Positions 12,109 through 15,472 of a stretch of 15,472 bases of DNA are shown here, one piece after another. Below the pieces are notes generated by a model. The model saw only the letters and a list, made by a program, of their open reading frames with translations, had not been told where the DNA came from and searched no databases. Source of the DNA: Actinomycetes bacterium (GTDB lineage: Bacteria; Actinomycetota; Actinomycetes; Actinomycetales; Cellulomonadaceae); the NCBI GenBank assembly GCA_023438885.1, contig JAEXPS010000065.1, positions 1 to 15,472 of the forward strand. The letters are read 5' to 3'. Each line of letters starts with the position of its first letter. Position 1 is the first letter of the stretch. A program made the position numbers and the translations under genes.

Positions 12109-14283
12109 TCAAACGCTGACGTCGGCCTTCGGCGGGCCGGCCCGGCGGGCCAGCTCCGTGCCGTCCGTGAACAGCACCGAGTCGTCGAACCGCGCCTCGA
12201 CCGCACCGCCGCCGAACTGCTCGGCGTAGAGCCGCGCGTACAGCCCGCCGCGCGCCAGCAGCTCGTCGTGCGTCCCGGACTCGACGAGCCGGCCGTCCTC
12301 GATGCCCAGGATCACGTCGGCACCCATGATCGTGGACAGCCGGTGGGCGATCGCGAACGTGGTGCGGTTGGCCATCGCCCGCTCGAGCGCCTCCTGCACC
12401 AGCCGCTCGGTGGCGGTGTCCAGCGCGGACGTCGCCTCGTCGAGGATCAGCACCTTCGGGTCCTTGAGCAGCACCCGCGCGATCGACAGCCGCTGCTTCT
12501 CGCCGCCCGAGAGCCGGAACCCACGCTCGCCGGTGATGGTCTCGTAGCCGTCCTCGAAGGTCATGATCCGGTCGTGGATGTTGGCGTCGCGTGCCGCCTG
12601 CACCACCGCGGCGTCGTCGGCGTCCGGCCGCGCGTAGCGCAGGTTCTCCGCGATGGTGCCGTGGAACAGGTACGGCTCCTGGGTCACCATGCCGACCACG
12701 TCCGCCAGCGAGGAGAGCGTGACGTCGCGCACGTCGTGGCCGTCGATCAGCACCGCGCCGCGGGTCACCTCGTGCAGCCGCGGGATCAGGTAGGTCAGGG
12801 TCGTCTTGCCGCTCCCCGAAGGGCCGACGATCGCGGCGAGCATCCCCGGGCGCACGGTCAGCGAGACGTCCTGCAGCACCCAGCGCGGCTCGGCGGGCGC
12901 GGTCGTCGCCACGGGGTTCGGCGGGCTCGTCACGCCGTCGCGGACCGCGACCGCGGGCGCCAGGGCGGACGACGACCCCGCCACCACCTGCCCGGCAGCC
13001 GGGTCCACCAGCGAGGAGACCGCGGGCACGACGAGCGCCCGGGGCTCGTCGCGACGCCGCCCCTCGCGACCGCCCCGCCCGTCGCGACCGCGCGGCGAGC
13101 GCCCGCCCGCCGGCGCGCTGGCCAGCACCACCGGGTCGGGGTAGGCGAACCAGACGTCGCGCAGCTCCACCTCGCCGGACACGCTCGCCGGGTCGAGGGC
13201 GATCGCGCCCTCCTTGTCGGTGATCTGCGGCTTGAGGTCCAGGTACTCGAACAGGCGGCGGAACAGGGCGAGCGAGGTCTGCACGTCCATCGAGACCCGC
13301 ATCAGCTGCACCAGCGGGTGCTGGAGCCGGGCCTGCAGGGTCGTGAAGGCGATGATGGTGCCGGCGGTCAGCACCTGGCCGCCCGGGCGCCCGGAGCTGA
13401 TGAGCAGGCCGGCGACGAGGTACACGATCGCCGGCGTCAGCCCGAAGAAGGTACTGACCACGGAGAAGAACGTCTGGCCGGCCATCGTCTGCTTGAGCTG
13501 GAGCCGGGTCTGCCGCCGGTTCTCCCGCCGGTAGCGGGCGATCTCCGCGTCGGCGCGGTTGAACACCTTGGCCAGCAGGATGCCGCTGACGCCGAGGGAC
13601 TCCTCGGTGATGGCGGTCATCTCGGAGAGCGACTCCTGGGTGCGCTTGGCCAGGCGCTGCCGGCGCTGGCCCACCCGGACCTGCACGACGACGAACACGG
13701 GCATCAGCACCAGCGTGATGATCGTCAGCTGCCAGGACAGCAGCACCATCGAGACGAACGCGGCGGCGACCGTGACGACGTTCTGCAGGATCGTCGTGGC
13801 GGTGCTCGTCAGCACGTTGCGCACGCCCGCCACGTCGTTGGCCAGCCGCGACTGGATGTCCCCGGTGCGGGTCGAGGTGAAGAACGCCAGGTCCATCTTC
13901 TGCAGGTGCGCGAACAGCTCGATGCGCAGGTCGGCCATGGCGCCGTTGCCGATCTTGCTGGTCAGGTACGCCTGGCCGACGCCGATCAGCGTGGTGACCA
14001 GCGGGATCGCGACGAGCCCGGCGACCAGCCAGTACAGCAGCGTCAGGTCCGGCCCGCCCTCCGGCGGGAACAGCGCGTCGTCGAACACCGCCCGGGTCAG
14101 GAACGGCGCCACGCTCGTCAGGGCGGCGGCCGCCGCGACCGCGAGGGCGACGAGGAGCAGCGGCCAGCGGTACGGCGCCAGCAGCGACGCGATGCGCCGC
14201 AGCACCGAGGCCTCGGGGAGCGGGACCTGTGCTGCCGCCTCCGGCGGCTCGGGCGTGGCGGGAGCGGCGGCGGAGGACGGCAT
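12109..14283 (-). CDS. ABC exporter, fused membrane and ATPase domains, with NBD insertion
   Basis: A 724-residue half-transporter of the MsbA/MDR type. Residues 28-350 form the six-helix membrane domain with the usual coupling segments (for example FFTSTRTGDIQSRLANDV). The ATPase domain (371-690) has an A-loop tyrosine (Y381), Walker A GPSGSGKTT (487-495), Q-loop Q535, signature LSGGEKQ (591-597), Walker B VLILDEATSALD (611-622) and H-loop H647, all intact. It would act as a homodimer or with a partner half; none is adjacent. Odd: an ~83-residue low-complexity stretch (384-466) separates the A-loop from the next strand (VLQDVSL), where about five residues are normal. The ATG at 14283 is chosen because CACGAT lies six bases upstream and because the frame upstream runs into the divergent DUF2530 gene. 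Substrate unknown. Confidence 0.94.
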   Translation of the reverse strand: MPSSAAAPATPEPPEAAAQVPLPEASVLRRIASLLAPYRWPLLLVALAVAAAAALTSVAPFLTRAVFDDALFPPEGGPDLTLLYWLVAGLVAIPLVTTLIGVGQAYLTSKIGNGAMADLRIELFAHLQKMDLAFFTSTRTGDIQSRLANDVAGVRNVLTSTATTILQNVVTVAAAFVSMVLLSWQLTIITLVLMPVFVVVQVRVGQRRQRLAKRTQESLSEMTAITEESLGVSGILLAKVFNRADAEIARYRRENRRQTRLQLKQTMAGQTFFSVVSTFFGLTPAIVYLVAGLLISSGRPGGQVLTAGTIIAFTTLQARLQHPLVQLMRVSMDVQTSLALFRRLFEYLDLKPQITDKEGAIALDPASVSGEVELRDVWFAYPDPVVLASAPAGGRSPRGRDGRGGREGRRRDEPRALVVPAVSSLVDPAAGQVVAGSSSALAPAVAVRDGVTSPPNPVATTAPAEPRWVLQDVSLTVRPGMLAAIVGPSGSGKTTLTYLIPRLHEVTRGAVLIDGHDVRDVTLSSLADVVGMVTQEPYLFHGTIAENLRYARPDADDAAVVQAARDANIHDRIMTFEDGYETITGERGFRLSGGEKQRLSIARVLLKDPKVLILDEATSALDTATERLVQEALERAMANRTTFAIAHRLSTIMGADVILGIEDGRLVESGTHDELLARGGLYARLYAEQFGGGAVEARFDDSVLFTDGTELARRAGPPKADVSV
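12886..13134 (-). other. Low-complexity insertion in the ABC ATPase domain
   Basis: This part encodes residues 384-466 of the ABC exporter. It starts with a Gly/Arg-rich segment (GGRSPRGRDGRGGREGRRRDE) and continues with an Ala/Val/Pro/Ser-rich segment ending at PAEPRW. It is in frame, without stops, and sits in the loop between the first two strands of the ATPase domain. Confidence 0.8.
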
Positions 14284-14289
14284 GGCCCC

Positions 14290-14318
14290 ATCGTGCTGGT
14301 GGCAGCCGCGCCCGTCGA
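14290..14318 (-). promoter_or_regulatory. Promoter of the ABC exporter gene
   Basis: On the minus strand TCGACG (14313-14318, four of six matches to TTGACA), a 17-base spacer, CACGAT (14290-14295) and six bases precede the ATG. This is the only Shine-Dalgarno-less gene in the window where a fair -35 is also present. It lies in the 69-bp divergent gap shared with the DUF2530 gene. Confidence 0.5.
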
Positions 14319-14340
14319 CCTGGCCCGCCGCCGGGCACGG

Positions 14341-14346
14341 CATGAT
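14341..14346 (+). promoter_or_regulatory. Putative -10 of leaderless DUF2530 promoter (CATGAT)
   Basis: CATGAT is followed by six bases (GGGCCC) and the GTG at 14353. No Shine-Dalgarno precedes the gene. Confidence 0.5.
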
Positions 14347-14352
14347 GGGCCC

Positions 14353-14583
14353 GTGCCGGAGCCCACCGATCCCGTCAAGCCGCTCGAGGTCGACCTCGGC
14401 AAGGTCCTCGTGTGGGGCACGGCCGCGTGGGTGGTCGCGCTCGTCGTCGCCGTGGTGCTGGGCGCCACGGGAACCACCGGCTGGATCCCCACCGCCGTGT
14501 GCGCCACCGGCGCGGCGCTCGGCCTCCTCGGCGTCTGGTGGACCACCTGGCACGACCGGATGGGCCGCCGCCTGAAGCGCTGA
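14353..14583 (+). CDS. DUF2530 family small membrane protein
   Basis: A 76-residue protein with two predicted transmembrane helices (about 20-38 and 45-63), a short acidic/proline N-terminus and a basic C-terminal tail (RMGRRLKR). Length, two-helix layout, the W-G-T-A-x-W start of helix 1 and the cysteine-glycine pattern in helix 2 fit DUF2530, a family largely restricted to actinobacteria, with no known function. The GTG start is chosen for the CATGAT hexamer six bases upstream and because the protein then begins at the expected family position; the open frame upstream lies antisense to the ABC exporter gene. It is divergent from that exporter (69 bp) and followed by a terminator hairpin. 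The basic tail after helix 2 suggests both termini are cytoplasmic. Confidence 0.82.
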   Translation: MPEPTDPVKPLEVDLGKVLVWGTAAWVVALVVAVVLGATGTTGWIPTAVCATGAALGLLGVWWTTWHDRMGRRLKR

Positions 14584-14587
14584 GGTC

Positions 14588-14616
14588 CCTCGCCGTGCGG
14601 AAGTGGCACGGCGGGG
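14588..14616 (+). terminator. Terminator hairpin after the DUF2530 gene
   Basis: Arms 14588-14598 and 14606-14616 form an 11-bp stem (one G-U) with a seven-base loop, followed by TTT. It starts five bases after the DUF2530 stop codon and ends just before the -10 candidate of the next gene, so the two genes are probably transcribed separately. Confidence 0.7.
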
Positions 14617-14617
14617 T

Positions 14618-14623
14618 TTGCAT
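14618..14623 (+). promoter_or_regulatory. Possible -10 of leaderless NTF2-like gene (TTGCAT)
   Basis: TTGCAT is followed by six bases (GGAGCG) and the ATG at 14630. It is a poor consensus match. The GGAG within the six bases is too close to the ATG to be a typical Shine-Dalgarno, so either mode of initiation remains possible. Confidence 0.3.
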
Positions 14624-14629
14624 GGAGCG

Positions 14630-14995
14630 ATGAGGACCACCCGCGACGTCGTCGCCGCCCACCTGCAGTGCCAGCGCCTCGGCGACCTCGAGACCGACCT
14701 GGCGGAGAACTACGCCGACGGCGTGGTGGTCATCACCTGGGGCGGTGGCGCGCACCGAGGCCGCGACGGCGTGCGACGCCTGGCCGAGACCATGCACAGC
14801 TACGCCGGGCCGGGCCGCCACGTCTACGAGGACATCACCGTGGCCGACGACTACGCGCTGCTGACGTGGACGGCCCGGGGCGAGGCCGGGCGGGTGCGCC
14901 AAGGCGCCGACACGCTCGTGGTGCGTGACGGCCACATCGTGGCGCAGACCACCCACGACTGGGTGTCCGCGGCGGGCACCGACGTCGAGTCGTGA
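14630..14995 (+). CDS. NTF2-like / SnoaL-type small protein
   Basis: A 121-residue protein with the pattern of an NTF2-like cone fold: an N-terminal helix pair (TTRDVVAAHLQCQRLGDLET), the DLAENYADGVVVIT strand with acidic residues, a GRDGVRRLAETM helix, then strands HVYEDITVADDYALLTWTARGE and GADTLVVRDGHIVAQTTHDW. The last strand is typical of SnoaL-like and ketosteroid-isomerase-like proteins, which range from enzymes to binding proteins. The substrate is not inferable. An ATG nine codons earlier (14603) is in frame but lies inside the terminator hairpin of the DUF2530 gene, so the 14630 ATG is preferred. The gene ends one base from the end of the convergent gene at 14997, with no visible terminator between them. 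Confidence 0.85.
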   Translation: MRTTRDVVAAHLQCQRLGDLETDLAENYADGVVVITWGGGAHRGRDGVRRLAETMHSYAGPGRHVYEDITVADDYALLTWTARGEAGRVRQGADTLVVRDGHIVAQTTHDWVSAAGTDVES

Positions 14996-14996
14996 G

Positions 14997-15472
14997 TCAG
15001 CCGAGCTGGACCTCGCCGGCACGCCGCCAGTCGCCCAGCACCACCTCGACCGCCCATCGCCGGGCCCACTGGCCGGTGACCTGCGCCAGCCCCGCCGCGA
15101 GACCGGCCATCGTCACGGCGTGGACGCCGGCGCCGTCCACCCACCACTCGACCTCGACACCGTCCACGTGCAGCTCGTCGTGCTCCCACCAGACGGGCGG
15201 GCAGAGCGGACCGAGCACCGCGCGCGCTGCCTCGGGGACCGCCGCCTGCACCCCGTCGCCACCGACGACGTCGCCGGCGGTCTCGCCGGCCAGCGAGAGG
15301 TCCAGGGCGTCCGCGAGCGCGTGGGGGTCGCCGTAGGCCGGCACGATCGCGGCGGCGTCCGTGCGCTGGTGCCACATCGGCGAGTCCGCGACGGCCGCGT
15401 CCTCGGCATGGACCACCGCCGCGCGGTCGAGCGCGACCAGCGCCACCACCCGCTCCGGGGGGCGCCCGGGCG
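14997..15472 (-). CDS. C-terminal part of an unidentified protein, 5' end outside window
   Basis: An open frame on the minus strand from the window edge to a TGA at 14997-14999, at least 158 codons. No stop lies upstream within the window. Tandem GTGs near 15444-15449 have a GGAG nearby and could be starts, but the residues before them (PERVVALVALDRAAVVH) read as continuous coding, so I call it a partial gene. Codon bias is strongly actinobacterial. The sequence is rich in Trp, Ala and Val with the conserved-looking segments VADSPMWHQRTDAAAIVPAYG and VEWWVDGAGVHAVTMAGLA. I do not recognise it with certainty. From memory, similar C-termini occur in large actinobacterial proteins with a sacsin/Hsp90-like N-terminal ATPase domain; that is a guess that needs the missing part. 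Confidence 0.7.
   Translation of the reverse strand, partial: PGRPPERVVALVALDRAAVVHAEDAAVADSPMWHQRTDAAAIVPAYGDPHALADALDLSLAGETAGDVVGGDGVQAAVPEAARAVLGPLCPPVWWEHDELHVDGVEVEWWVDGAGVHAVTMAGLAAGLAQVTGQWARRWAVEVVLGDWRRAGEVQLG

Noticed and set aside
12052..14352. Plus-strand frame antisense to the ABC exporter, in frame with DUF2530
   Set aside because: Only the last 76 codons (from GTG 14353) resemble a protein family. The rest is Arg/His/Gly-rich antisense sequence.

Overview
The window is 15.5 kb of very GC-rich DNA (my estimate is above 70% G+C) with strong G/C preference at third codon positions. It reads as a chromosomal core segment of a high-GC actinobacterium. IdeR with its full set of metal ligands, a mycobacterial-type SerC, a DUF2530 membrane protein, a tandem-domain universal stress protein, an LAxTG-type (class E) sortase substrate and a c-di-AMP riboswitch in front of an NlpC/P60 hydrolase all point that way. 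My best guess for the order is Pseudonocardiales, from gene order and codon style; the sequence alone does not prove it. I see no phage, IS element, CRISPR array, tRNA or rRNA gene.

Layout. 1-374 (minus) is the start of a proline-rich single-pass membrane protein cut by the window edge. 548-2089 (minus) holds an HNH endonuclease and, downstream, a tandem UspA protein. 2250-3011 (minus) is a secreted NlpC/P60 peptidoglycan hydrolase, preceded by a c-di-AMP (ydaO-yuaA) riboswitch at about 3026-3205 and a putative promoter with GTCACG direct repeats. ideR (3354-4049, minus) and serC (4142-5269, plus) diverge. A strong hairpin separates serC from a convergent minus-strand set: marR (9341-9775) overlaps an MFS exporter gene (7974-9344), followed by a DUF4012 protein (6133-7908) and an LAATG cell-wall-anchored protein (5344-6027). 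Between marR and a plus-strand vanZ-like gene (10060-10542) lie a MarR-type palindrome and two tandem-repeat arrays. vanZ converges on, and overlaps by 8 bp, an AzgA-type purine permease (10535-12031, minus). Next come an ABC exporter with an insertion in its nucleotide-binding domain (12109-14283, minus), a divergent DUF2530 gene (14353-14583), a small NTF2/SnoaL-like gene (14630-14995) and the end of an unidentified minus-strand gene that runs off the window (14997-15472).

How it fits together. Three themes recur. The first is the cell envelope: NlpC/P60 hydrolase, sortase substrate, DUF4012, VanZ-like protein, ABC and MFS exporters. The second is metabolite and metal sensing: the c-di-AMP riboswitch, IdeR, and a MarR repressor that probably controls itself and its exporter. 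The third is housekeeping: serine synthesis and purine uptake. About half of the genes have a clear Shine-Dalgarno sequence. The other half lack one and instead carry a [T/C]ANNNT hexamer exactly six bases (seven for serC) before the start codon, the signature of leaderless transcripts.

I do not see a clearly new multi-gene system. The features most worth follow-up are the 19-bp repeat array in the vanZ promoter, the ~83-residue insertion after the A-loop of the ABC protein, the DUF4012/LAATG surface pair and the possible dual control (MtrA-like repeats plus c-di-AMP riboswitch) of the NlpC/P60 gene.
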